The position numbers were made by a program, and so were the translations under genes. DNA of 64,000 nucleotides from Cunninghamia lanceolata (Eukaryota > Streptophyta > Pinopsida > Cupressales > Cupressaceae), in assembly GCA_027924645.1 (NCBI GenBank), contig BSBN01000297.1, positions 4,526,001 to 4,590,000 of the forward strand, read 5' to 3'. This document shows, piece by piece, positions 1 through 9,689 of the stretch (the stretch's first letter is position 1; every line of letters begins with the position of its first letter). The notes beneath the pieces were generated by a model. That model was not told the origin of the DNA, searched no databases, and was given only the letters and a program-made list of their open reading frames with translations.

Positions 1-348
1 CTAGTCCTAGATGTCAAGCTATTTGAAGCTTTTTCTAGCACTTATAATCTCCATGATGGCTCAGCCTTGGTAGGGGGACTCTTCCTCTATGAAGATATCA
101 TTAATAAACCTAGTTTACACTATGTTTATCAAGTGATGATTTTAAGTTTGCAATCAGGTAACATAAAGCTCTTTAATAATTCACTACAGGTTCACAATTT
201 TGCATTTGGAAGGTCCAAGAGGGAAAGGATAGAGGAAATATTCAATGCATGGAGCTTCTTGTCAAATTTCCAACCATTGGTAGTTTCCTTCACCAATGAT
301 GACACAGTCCTTTCTGTAAAGAATCCAATTGGGGGTTCATGGCTTTAG
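1..348 (+). pseudogene. C-terminal end of an unrecognised ORF, cut by the window edge
   Basis: Frame 1 is open from the first base to a TAG at 346-348, giving at least 115 residues with no start inside the window. The 3' flank reads like the tail of a retroposed transcript, so this is probably the last part of a transposon ORF (LINE-like) rather than a host gene. I do not recognise the protein and see no catalytic motif. It ends in a short hydrophobic-glycine stretch (GGSWL). A real host exon cannot be excluded because the upstream part lies outside the window. Confidence 0.3.
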
Positions 349-600
349 GATTACAGATTTAAATATGGACATGTGAACCACTCTTTTTGTTTTAAGTTCT
401 TGGCTTCATTGTAACTTTGGTTTCCTTTTTGGCCAAAAAGGGCCTTTTAGATCTATAGCTCTATTTAGGGCTCTTAGTTAAAATGCTCTGTTATGTTATC
501 TTTTTGTCCAAGAAGGGCTTTTTTTGTAATCTATAAAAATGTTATTATTAATACTAATATATTATGATGCTCTAAGCATCCTTACTGATTCAAAAAAAAT
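349..600 (+). mobile_element. Retroposon-like 3' UTR with A-tail
   Basis: The stretch after the stop is T-rich, with repeated GGCC/AAGGGC-type blocks (near 430-450 and 510-525), and ends in a short A run at about 592-599. Plant LINE 3' ends look like this. No paired target-site duplication was found, because the 5' end is outside the window. Confidence 0.3.
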
Positions 601-1307
601 GTCAACCCTAGTTCATGTGTTGTCTCAGTAAATACATGCACCATGAAAGAATCCATTAATTATACATAAATTCCAAATTAAGTTGATGAGAAAAGATCTT
701 TGATATCCAACTAGGAATCCTTAACATCAAAAAATTACTAACCTGATGTTTCACAACAAGTTTCCCAACTATGACATCATCTTTACTTAGAGACTAGATA
801 TTGATCCACTACCATATTGGATCTCACAGGATTCTCCTTCAAAAACAACAAATGATATATATTAATTGTTTAGAAACTTCTTTAATATCCCCATGTAAGC
901 ATACTAAACTAAGGGAGGTTGAGGGTTTGAAGTAGAGTACCATCTTCTTGGTATGTGCTTGACTTTGATGACTTGTATATTAAATGAAAATAGCAAGCTA
1001 GCTACACTGTAAAATCATTGTTAATCCTTGTTGCAAAAATAACCACAAAATCCTTTTTAATTAAAATAATCCTTCTAGATATTTCAAGATAATATATTTT
1101 AGTTAATTTCTAAGAAACCTAATAATTTCACTATCCAAATAGCCATCAATCTATTTACTCTATATAATTTCTTAGAATTCAGAATTTGAATGTAGGCTGA
1201 GTATTCTAGCAACACTACTTTTTTAGTTGGATCCTAAAAATGCTACAACTGGTGTTCTCTAAAATATTTGTGTAGAAGCGAGCAGGTGTGGTGAGGTTCA
1301 AATAGTA
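601..1307. other. No recognisable feature
   Basis: AT-rich sequence with no coding similarity, repeat structure or terminal motif that I can support. It separates the retroposon-like tail from the PPR relic. Confidence 0.4.
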
Positions 1308-1751
1308 AGGAGATTAATGAAAGATAAAGGAATTAAAAAGATACCTGCATGTAGTTGGATTGAAGGGCATTAAATGGTACATGCTTTTTTGTGTAGGAGA
1401 TAGATCACATCCACAAACATGGGAGAGCTATGCAAAATTAGAGAAATTGGCTTGGCAAATGAAGGCAATAGGGTATTTCTAGATTCAAGACTTTTACTTA
1501 ATGCTATGGAATAGAAGAAAAAAGAATCATTTATCTGTCACCATAGTGAAAAGTTAGCAATTGTATTTGGTTTGTTAAACATGGCCCCTGGTACAACCAT
1601 TAGAGTTGTTAAGAACCTTCGAGTATGTTATGATTTTCACACTGCATCTAAATTCATCTCCAAGATTGTTGCAAGAGAAATTATTCTAAGAGATGTGAAC
1701 CATTTCCATCATTTTAAAAAGGGACAATGTTCTTGTGGAGAATATTGGTGA
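1308..1751 (+). pseudogene. PPR-DYW protein, E+/DYW C-terminal fragment
   Basis: Read across two frames, this stretch gives the end of a plant pentatricopeptide-repeat editing factor. An E-type segment (KGIKKIPACSWIE) is followed by the DYW deaminase signature: [13 protein letters not shown], then [15 protein letters not shown], then a C-terminal CSCGEYW followed by TGA at 1749-1751. In intact members the end is DYW; here it is EYW, and the metal-site CxDCH motif reads CYDFH, so the second Cys is lost. In-frame stops near 1374 and 1411 and a frameshift show that it is dead. Intact relatives edit C to U in organelle RNA. Upstream PPR repeats are not found immediately 5'. Confidence 0.85.
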
Positions 1752-1799
1752 TTATAAATGAAACAATCTAAAAAATAGGCTTGCACTATAATAATGTGC

Positions 1800-2155
1800 A
1801 CTACATCAGATATCCTTTTTATAATGAAGGGACATCCATCAAAGCATAACAACAGGGATTTTTTTGTCATATGTTGTAGTTATAAGTGCCCTGCTAGACA
1901 TACATGAAAATGTGGAAGCATAGACAAGGCAAGCGAACTGTTTCAAAAAATGCCATGATTAAAGGATATATTTAAAATGGGTTTTTTCTGAAAAGTCTTT
2001 AGAAAATTTTAAGAAAATGCAACCAGTGGGTGTAAAACCCAACTCCTCAACCTTTGAAAGTGTCCTTCATGCATGTGTGTGAATTGGAGCTTTGGATGAG
2101 GATATGAACATCCATCAAAAGCATATTTAGAAGTAGATTTTTATCAGATATTGTA
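1800..2155 (+). pseudogene. PPR repeat fragment lying downstream of the DYW end
   Basis: Frame-shifted translation shows PPR-like text: VVVISALLDIHE, then EKSLENFKKMQPVGVKPNS and STFESVLHACV, then a second HQK-type helix and a DIVVASS-like segment that runs into the palindrome at 2156. PPR repeats normally precede the DYW domain, yet these lie after it. They must therefore come from another PPR gene copy or from a rearrangement. Several stops are present. It would have encoded RNA-binding helical hairpins. Confidence 0.65.
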
Positions 2156-2465
2156 GTTGCAAGTTCCACTTTGGATCACCAAAGCCTTCACAAAAATTTC
2201 TATACAAAATTTAATAATGAATTTATGCACAAATTTTGTTTTGAATGATGCACAAAGCCTCCACCACAACACCACATGGTTTGTTATTAGGCCTTGTGGT
2301 GATGTGGGAATCACCCACATCACCGCAAGGCCCAACAATAGTGTGGTGTTGTGGTAGAGGCTTTGTGCATCATTCAAAAGAGAATTTCTACATAAATTCT
2401 TCATTATTGGATTTTGTGTAGATGTTTTTGTGAAGGCTTTGGTGATCCAAAGTGGAACTTGCAAC
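2156..2465. repeat. 310-bp near-perfect palindrome (foldback)
   Basis: The left arm begins GTTGCAAGTTCCACTTTGG and the right arm ends with its reverse complement. The arms pair with few mismatches through the whole 310 bp and meet at about 2311 (GATGTGGG / CCCACATC around AATCA). No clean target-site duplication flanks it. The outer dozen bases of the left arm continue the PPR-like reading frame, so it could be an inverted duplication of local sequence as well as a foldback MITE. Transcription through it would give a long hairpin RNA. Confidence 0.8.
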
Positions 2466-5155
2466 ATTTCTGCTTGAATAAATAGGTAGATAAGGTACAC
2501 CCTCCATTCCACCAGCTTTGTTACCTCCATCTAGACCTATGACAAGTGATTGAAGGAATAAATTACAAAAAATATCATCTTATCTATTTATGATATTTTT
2601 CTAAGCATCACAAAATTAAACAAACAAACTACCAAGCACACAAGTACATCTCTTAGTTTTATAGACCATGACAGTTCAACCACCATTATACCACTCAATG
2701 AGTACTAACCATCTCCTAAGTCATGATCTAGATGACTCCTTTGGTGCCTTGTAGGTGGTCCTGCATATGAAAGCTCTGGGTCCCAACAAAAAACCACAAA
2801 ATTAAGGAGTTCAAACCAAGAATAAATAATATAGGGAAAATAACCTACAATAAAGATACCTTCATACATTTGATAAAAGAGCATATGATAAATCCATAAA
2901 TCCATCTTAGGGATCCATATTTCTTTTAAAATTATTCCAGGATTCATTCATAAGCACCCCATACCAAGTCCATGTGAAAGATATTTGTATTTTTGACCAT
3001 TGATGTGTTTTTGTCTCTCACTGTAGTCCCATGGGTCACTCAAAAGGTCTTGGTAGGTGTGCAGGAACCAAGGATAAAAAGGGAGTAGTTATCGCTATCT
3101 TGCAGCATGAAGAGATTGCACCTGTGGCATTGTGGTATGCAAAGATCAATTACTACAGCCCCACAACTGTCTCAAAATGAAGTGGCGGGGTAGTGGTATA
3201 AATTTAAGTGGCATATGATACTTCACCATAGTCCCGTGGTAGTCAAGAGAATAGTCAACAGTAATGTGGTAAGAAGGAGTAGAGGAAAATAGTACACCGC
3301 ACCCCTGTGGTGGCCTCAAGTGAGGCTTTGGTATGGCAATAAGGAGTAAAGGAAAATAGTACACTACGCCCCCACGCCAACCTCAAGTGAGGCTTGCGAT
3401 ATGGTGGTATAAGGAGTTTAAGTTATGTAAGTGTTGAATACTGTGGCCCTGCAATAGTTTCAATGAATGAGTGTGATAGTGTGGTGAAAGGCTTCAAGTG
3501 ATGTTTAGTATACCGCGGTCCCGCGACGGTTAAAGAAATAGTTTGTAGTAATGCGGCAGGGAACAAGTCATGGTAATATAGTTGAATTTTTGAGACAATA
3601 TTTCTGAAATGGAGATAGAACAAACTATGAACTTTCTTAGACATAGCCAAGCCATGACTTACACCCTCTACATGTTCCATAGAGTTGTCTAAATGGTAGA
3701 GATAAGTAAAGGGATAGTAGCTTGTAGTCATTACATTTCATGAAAGAGTGGGATTCTAAATAATTTTTGGTGTTGAGATACTCCTGCTACCAAGATAAGA
3801 ATCATGGGAGGATCTACCTTAAAGCAATAAAGAGATACAGAGCTATGCCATGACTTACACCCCCTTGATAGCTGAACAAATATAATTAGAAGCAACAAAA
3901 TAAAAGATCATTAACCATGCTTAGACATTCACTTTAATTTTGCATCTATGGCCCATTGGCTCCAATAGTTACCATCCTATTTTGTTTCTATTGTTGATTC
4001 TGTGTGTTCCTTGGAGTCATAAAAGCAAACACAGAAGGCAACTCCATCATAGGCAATTGATAAAATCATGAGCCCCCAAAGATAAAGCATTGGAAGGCCT
4101 CATTTGGTTCAAAATTGATAGTCACAACTTAATTAGAAAATGACAGTCAATAGAATGGTAATAAAATCCTTGGTTGACACTTCACATTGGAAACTCATTT
4201 GTTAAAATAAGTCAAAATTGTAGACAATCACTACTAATATCATTTTTTCAATGCCTATTGGTATCCTAGATGATATCACCATTAATAGAATTTTGTGGAT
4301 TGTGTTTCGATGTATGATCTATTTTAGCTTTTGGTATTATCCCATCTCTAGGGTCATATGCCTGTCTTAGTAAGATATATCATTTCTCTTTGTCAAGCTA
4401 TCTTAGTGAAGCCTCAAATCAGTTTTTATTTTTGCCCATAATGCTCTTCATTTGTTTAATATTGTTGGCCAAGGTATTGGCAACAAAGTTACCAAAGACA
4501 TGGTGATATAGTTGAATTTTTGAGACATTATTTCTCATTGGCACAATCAAATCACATAACACTTTTTCTACCTTTTCTCCACTATTCTTTTATGAGCTAA
4601 GTAATTTCAAATTTGATTGTTGTCATTTGCAATGCATTTATATTACATTTCAATCTAAAATATTTGATTCATTGTTGGATTGTTTTCACCTTTACAGACA
4701 TAAAAATGTACTTGTTCTAATATTTTGAACTTATGACAAGTCAAAGTGGGTTGTGCTAATTTAGCAGCTAGTTGAAATTTAATTTGAATGTACTGCTGCT
4801 TGATGTTCCCCTTGACTCATTATCATTTTTGTTTATCATCTTGATTTTTGGCCAGCAAGAAATATGTGATGCATCTACTGTGATGTCCTAAGGATGGTCG
4901 GTTTTTCTAAATTATTTTCAAACTATTTGGAGTTCTAGGTGTACACCTTGTGGAGACTTATGGCATATTTCTATGCTTAATTTTTTTTCCAAGGTTACAA
5001 TGTGCTGATAAATGCAATTATTCCAAAGGTAGTAGAAATAATTTTGGAACAATTATCTAAGTTCTCTCTTAATGTTTAGATTTGTGTAATTTTTGATTTT
5101 GCAAATTTTTAATAGCCTTGTTTGATGAGTCTTGGAAATTGGTTTCAATTTACAG
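2466..5155. other. Mostly featureless intergenic DNA
   Basis: No coding similarity was recognised on either strand apart from a short tandem duplication at 3272-3416. Around 3020-3560 there is a relatively GC-rich tract with recurring CTGTGG/CCGTGG-like words, unlike its AT-rich surroundings. The last bases before 5156 look like an intron end (pyrimidine-rich, then TTTACAG). Confidence 0.4.
3272..3416. repeat. Two tandem ~72-bp repeats
   Basis: The units at about 3272-3344 and 3345-3416 share GGAAAATAGTACAC near the start and CCTCAAGTGAGGCTT near the middle, with scattered substitutions. CCTCAagTGAGG is itself a small inverted repeat. No coding potential was seen. Confidence 0.6.
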
Positions 5156-5390
5156 TGTAAAGCTTCCATTTGGAGCTAAGAAGATTGTACCAGGTAGTTG
5201 CAGAGCCATGATTGGTTAGGTTACTAGTGGTGGAAGGACAGAAAAGCCAATGCTCAAAGCTAGAAATACATATCACAAATATAGGGTCAAAAGAAACTAT
5301 TGGCCCAAGGTTCATGCTGTGGCAATGAATCCTGTTGAGCATCCTCATGGTGGTGGTAATCATCAACACATTGGGCATTCCAGTACTGTG
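5156..5390 (+). pseudogene. Ribosomal protein L8 (uL2) exon relic
   Basis: The translation matches the conserved C-terminal half of the cytosolic 60S protein uL2: VKLPFGAKKIVPGSCRAMIG, then [13 protein letters not shown], then YHKYRVKRN, and the near-invariant [18 protein letters not shown] loop that contacts the peptidyl-transferase centre of the large rRNA. An in-frame TAG after RAMIG and the loss of similarity after STV make it a pseudogene. A polypyrimidine stretch ending in TTTACAG lies directly before the first matching base, so this piece kept an intron boundary. It was therefore probably duplicated as DNA and not by retroposition of a spliced mRNA. Confidence 0.85.
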
Positions 5391-6716
5391 TGTCATATAG
5401 AGAAGGCTTAGCATGTACACATATTTAATCATAATTAAACAATTATAGAGCTTTGATTATTTAAAAATGTCATCTTTTAGTTTCTTTTTTCTTTAGGTTG
5501 CTTTGTGTCAACAATTTATGGGGACCAAGTTGTAAACCATGTTTCCTATTATTGTTTCTTATCATTAGTGGTTTATTCTTCATTCAAAATTTTGTGAAAG
5601 ACTTCAAACTAGGTTGTAAATCTTGTTTCCTTGTATTGTTTGAGGCTTATTTTAGGCTGCCATATTAATTGACTTTGTGCTGTCTAGCTACTAACAACTG
5701 TATATGGTGTAAGGCAATCGTTATGATGCACTATGCAATTGTGACTAGCATTGGTATAGAGGTATAGATCTTTGCAAGCAACTGAACTATCTTCATTGCT
5801 CTAAAAACTAAGGGGAGGTTGTAGAAGTGGGATCCAAAAGGGAACCTTTGAAAAAGATATGATCTAGGTCTAAAAATGGTTGCTAGAGGACATAAAAACA
5901 ACCTAGATTTGCCAAAAATATCACAACCCTTGTTTGAGAAAACTCTTTATCCTTGGTAGACTTGAAGAAGAAAGATATCCTTAAAAGGAAGAATTTAACT
6001 CTATATCTAGCCTCGTAGATTCCATATCCATCCATAGAGTTTTACGTCATCTAGTCTTCTTCCCATGAATTTGCCCATGAGAGGAAAATCATCATGCTAA
6101 AAGGACATTTTAGTTAGACGATCATCAAGGAGAGAAACATCTGAAAGGGTGACTTCCATAATACAAAAAAAAAGATAGAAACCCTAGATTGATCTGCAAG
6201 CTCGTCACTTGGGCATTTTAAGCCAAGCAAGATGATCCTAGTTAAGAAAAATCAAACCCCATTTTAACAACAAAGCATATTTAATACTCTTCAGAACACA
6301 CCAACACTAGTATTAATAACCAATACTTCATCAAAATAATGAATATTAAGGGGACTAAACTATGATAGGGCTAGTAGAAACTAAAATGGGTATTAAGAAA
6401 TATAAGATTATTTGCTATTTTCTTTTAAAAAAGTTTGCAAGGTTGAGGCAGTTCTTCTACAATTAGGTAAAACCCTGATCCTTCACAACTGAGCTTTGAA
6501 CTTCATGCATCCCTAAAAAGAGTGGGGTATTGTTTGAGTATTAGTAGCCAACTGATTGAATTAGATTTTGGTGTTTGTATTTATATCATCTGGAAAATGG
6601 GCATAACTAAAAAAAAGTACCAAACACAACAAAAACATATAGTTTAAAAACACATGAATACCAGACCTGCTAGTAAGGCTCCTTAGCGATTGAATGCAAA
6701 GCATCTGGCCATGCCC
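5391..6716. other. No recognisable feature
   Basis: AT-rich sequence up to the left LTR of element A. It could be the target into which A inserted, since the other side of that target (14223 onward) leads into a CACTA end. I could not find the matching left CACTA terminus here. Confidence 0.35.
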
Positions 6717-7807
6717 TGTTGGCAAGAGACACTATGTGGCTTCATGAGTGTTGTCATTGATGGCAACAAAGTCCATCCCACACATCCGCAGGACATGGTA
6801 TGCCTATACCAGAAGTTAGATTGAAGATTATTTTGGTCCGATGAGCAAGAATAGAGCATGCAGCAAGGTCTGACAATTAGGTCCAGATTTCTTAGAGGAA
6901 GTATCTCAGCAAAGTGCAAACTTGGGGAAGTCAAGAGGAGTATCATGACTAATACATTTCAAAGATTGAGCCCCCGGTGATGAAAGAGTGATAGGATATG
7001 AGCACCTAAGTGTTGGGTTCCTGTTTGGTAGAGTAGACTGAGGAAGAACTGACTGGCAGAGCATCCGACCTTAATCCAGATAAGAAATTGATGGTGATCA
7101 AGTTTCTTGAGGGATCATTCATAGTTGGCTAACATGATTGATGACTCCTATAACTATCTTTTTGATACACACCACTTACTAATCATGGATTCAGCTAACA
7201 GACCAGAGTTTGGGAAAATCTTGAGTATTCTGGATGCCGACTAGAAAGATATTGAAATCCTTGATACAGATATATATACCATATGGATTTAGATGTGAAG
7301 GAGTGTGTGTGTGTGTTGTGAAGTGTGAAGAAAAGCAGAGAGCAGTGTGGAAGCAGTAATATAGGTCCGGTATGTGACAGAACAACAACACTAAAGCAGA
7401 GGAAGAATGAAGTGCAGTAAATTAGTATATTGAGCCTAACTGGAACTAAACCTCAGCATATGTGGATGCTTCTCATTAGTTCAAGTAGTTGGTTTCTTTC
7501 TATAAACTATTGTAGGTAGTGAGCCTCTTGTGAGCAGTGTGCTTGGGTAGTGAGCCCTAATTGGCAAGTGCCATTTTGTACTACCTTATTCTTTTAACAG
7601 AGAATATAATCTTAGGTTAGTCACCCTGTGGTTTTTCCCTTAATAGGGTTTTCCATGTCAAAATTATTGTGTTATGTGTATTGATTTTATTTCTACTTTC
7701 ATAGTTATGCATGCTTATATGATTTGATGTTGCACTAGTTGTTAAAGAAGAATAGAAAGTTAAAGTAATTAAGATAACTGATTCACCCCCCCTCTCAGTT
7801 ATCAACA
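6717..7807 (+). repeat. Left LTR of element A
   Basis: It begins TGTTGGC and ends ATCAACA. A TATA-like TATAAACTA lies at 7501-7509, followed by repeated GTGAGCC words (7515-7557) and a hairpin-like TTTTCCCTTAATAGGG block near 7627 that recurs in the other LTRs here. A (GT)n run near 7302-7316 is longer than in the right LTR. The two LTRs differ visibly at many sites, so the insertion is not recent. Confidence 0.9.
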
Positions 7808-7809
7808 AT

Positions 7810-7821
7810 TGGTATCAGAGA
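7810..7821 (+). promoter_or_regulatory. Primer binding site of element A
   Basis: TGGTATCAGAGA lies two bases after the LTR end. It is complementary to the 3' end of plant initiator methionine tRNA except for the last base (consensus TGGTATCAGAGC). It primes minus-strand DNA synthesis in this class. Confidence 0.85.
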
Positions 7822-7872
7822 TAAGTTCCTCCAAACAAAGCCTAACAACTTGAGGAAGATCTGGGAATTCCA

Positions 7873-8979
7873 ATGGATATGTATGGTATGAGGGAACAAA
7901 TTTAGTTTGCCCTTGATGTTCTTGAGCAATCTCACTCTGAAGTTAATAACTTGAGGGAAAGACTCAAACGAGATGATGATTTCATAAATGAACGAAAGGA
8001 GAAACTATGTATCTCTGTGAAAAAGAGAAAGGAACTACTTCAACAATTAGCAAGTCAAAGTGAAGCCAATGATACCAATGAAGATCTAAATGAGAAGAAC
8101 AAGTTATGTGAGAAGCTTTCAAAAGAGGTCATTATGGTAAGACATGAAATGGAATCAAGGGTTATGAAGTTCACCCAAGAAATTGAAGAGAAGAGAAAAA
8201 TTGAAGATAATTTAAAATAATCTCTCAAGGAGAAGTCAGAAGACTGCCACAAAATGGATAGAATAATTAAGCATCTAGAATCTGATCTTGAAGAAGCTAG
8301 AGATAATGAAGAACAACTTGAGAATCAGATAGACACTCTTAAAAGGGATTTTCAAACAACAAATGAATACAAAGAGAAATTCAAGATAAGCTCTTCTCAA
8401 CTTGAAGTTATTCTTGAAAGCCAAAAGAGGGTAGATGACAAGCAAGTCTTGGGGTATGAGAAAGGTGAAAGCTCTGGATCTAGTTAGAGGAACTCTGGAT
8501 CAAGAAATCCAAGGAACAGGCCTAGAAGACCTCTGGTAAGGCAACCAAATGCTCTAAGATATCCATCCTTTAATGGATACTGCCACAATTGCAATAGCTT
8601 CAGTCATAGAGCAAATCAGTGCAGAAGAATAATGAATCTGACTAACCCATCCTTCTCCAGACAGTGTTTTAACTACAAAAGGTATGGTCACAAATCTCAT
8701 GAATGTAGAAATTTGCAAATAAACAATTCATTCAATGGTAGATGCTTTGCATGCAATAGAATGGGGCATATGGCTAATCAATGTAGATCAAGAGGATACC
8801 AATCAAATATGCAAAGAAATGTTGTTTGCTACAATTGCAATAGATTCGGTCATATTGCCAAATTTTGGAGAAGTAAAAATCAAGACAAAAAGGGTCCAGT
8901 GCATCATAATCAAAACCAAGACAAAGGAAAAGGAAAAGTGAATGTGGATGAAATCCAAAGGGAGATGAATAATATTTAG
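7873..8979 (+). pseudogene. Gag-like ORF of element A with coiled coil and CCHC knuckles
   Basis: Frame 1 from ATG 7873 to TAG 8977-8979 stays in register throughout and is broken only by stop codons (TAG near 7903, TAA 8218, TAG 8485). The first ~200 codons are charged and heptad-like, consistent with a coiled coil. Then come a basic Arg-Pro linker and four zinc-knuckle units: CHNCNSFSHRANQC, CFNYKRYGHKSHEC, CFACNRMGHMANQC and CYNCNRFGHIAKFW. The second lacks its second Cys (Tyr instead) and the fourth lacks the last Cys. A Lys-Gln-rich tail follows. Gag proteins package element RNA into cytoplasmic particles. The start at 7873 sits 52 bases after the primer site; no earlier in-frame ATG is convincing. 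Confidence 0.8.
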
Positions 8980-9689
8980 GTGAAGAGAAGTACAGAAAAG
9001 TTGGGGATGGATCCGCATTAGAATTTGGTGCTAATATTCCTTCTAGAAACTAAATAGATGAGCTCTGGTTTAGGGGGAGTCACAAAGGAAAACAATTTCC
9101 CCCAACCAATCAATTGGTGCCTGAAATTGGCACATGGAAGTTGCAGATTAGAAGGGCTCTTAGAGAAACATCTAAATAACCCTTGGTAAAGATATGAAAG
9201 ATCCACAAGGAGTTTGAAAAGGTTAATCATCCAAGATTAATCTAGCTTGACAGTCATCTAGCAAAAGCAGGACTTTCACAATTAGATCTGGTATAATTCA
9301 AAATTGAAATATTTGGATTTGTAGTTAGATGGAATGATTGGAGAAATGGAGATACATTGTAAGTTATCATTCTAGGTGCATCTCAGTGATCCGGAAAGAT
9401 CTCTCTCAGAACAAGGAAAACAAGGCAACTAGAATGACTTAAGTTGTGTATTTATTGCAATATGGAATTAGGGTTTGTGCAGAAATAAAAGGGTTCTTTT
9501 GTTCATCATTTGCATATTTACATTCAAGAAGAAGGAAGAAAGAGCTCTGCAACAAGATTGCTTCAACTCTCTCAAGGATCAACTGCAGAATTTGATTCAA
9601 CCAGCGATCTTTTCAGCTCTTATCATGAACCCTAGAAGCGTAAAAGGTATTTTCCACTCTTGAATATCTCTCTCTGAATCCTTTGAAAG

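Noticed and set aside
1..600. Host gene 3' exon at the left edge
   Set aside because: No recognisable protein, and the A-tailed, T-rich 3' flank is more like a retroposon; kept only as a low-confidence partial ORF.
2156..2465. Coding ORFs across the palindrome (2144-2530 minus, 2157-2357 plus)
   Set aside because: They mirror each other because of the palindrome and match nothing known.
7191..7391. Minus-strand ORFs in the LTRs of A (also 13556-13807)
   Set aside because: They lie wholly inside non-coding LTRs and appear in both LTRs only because these are repeats.
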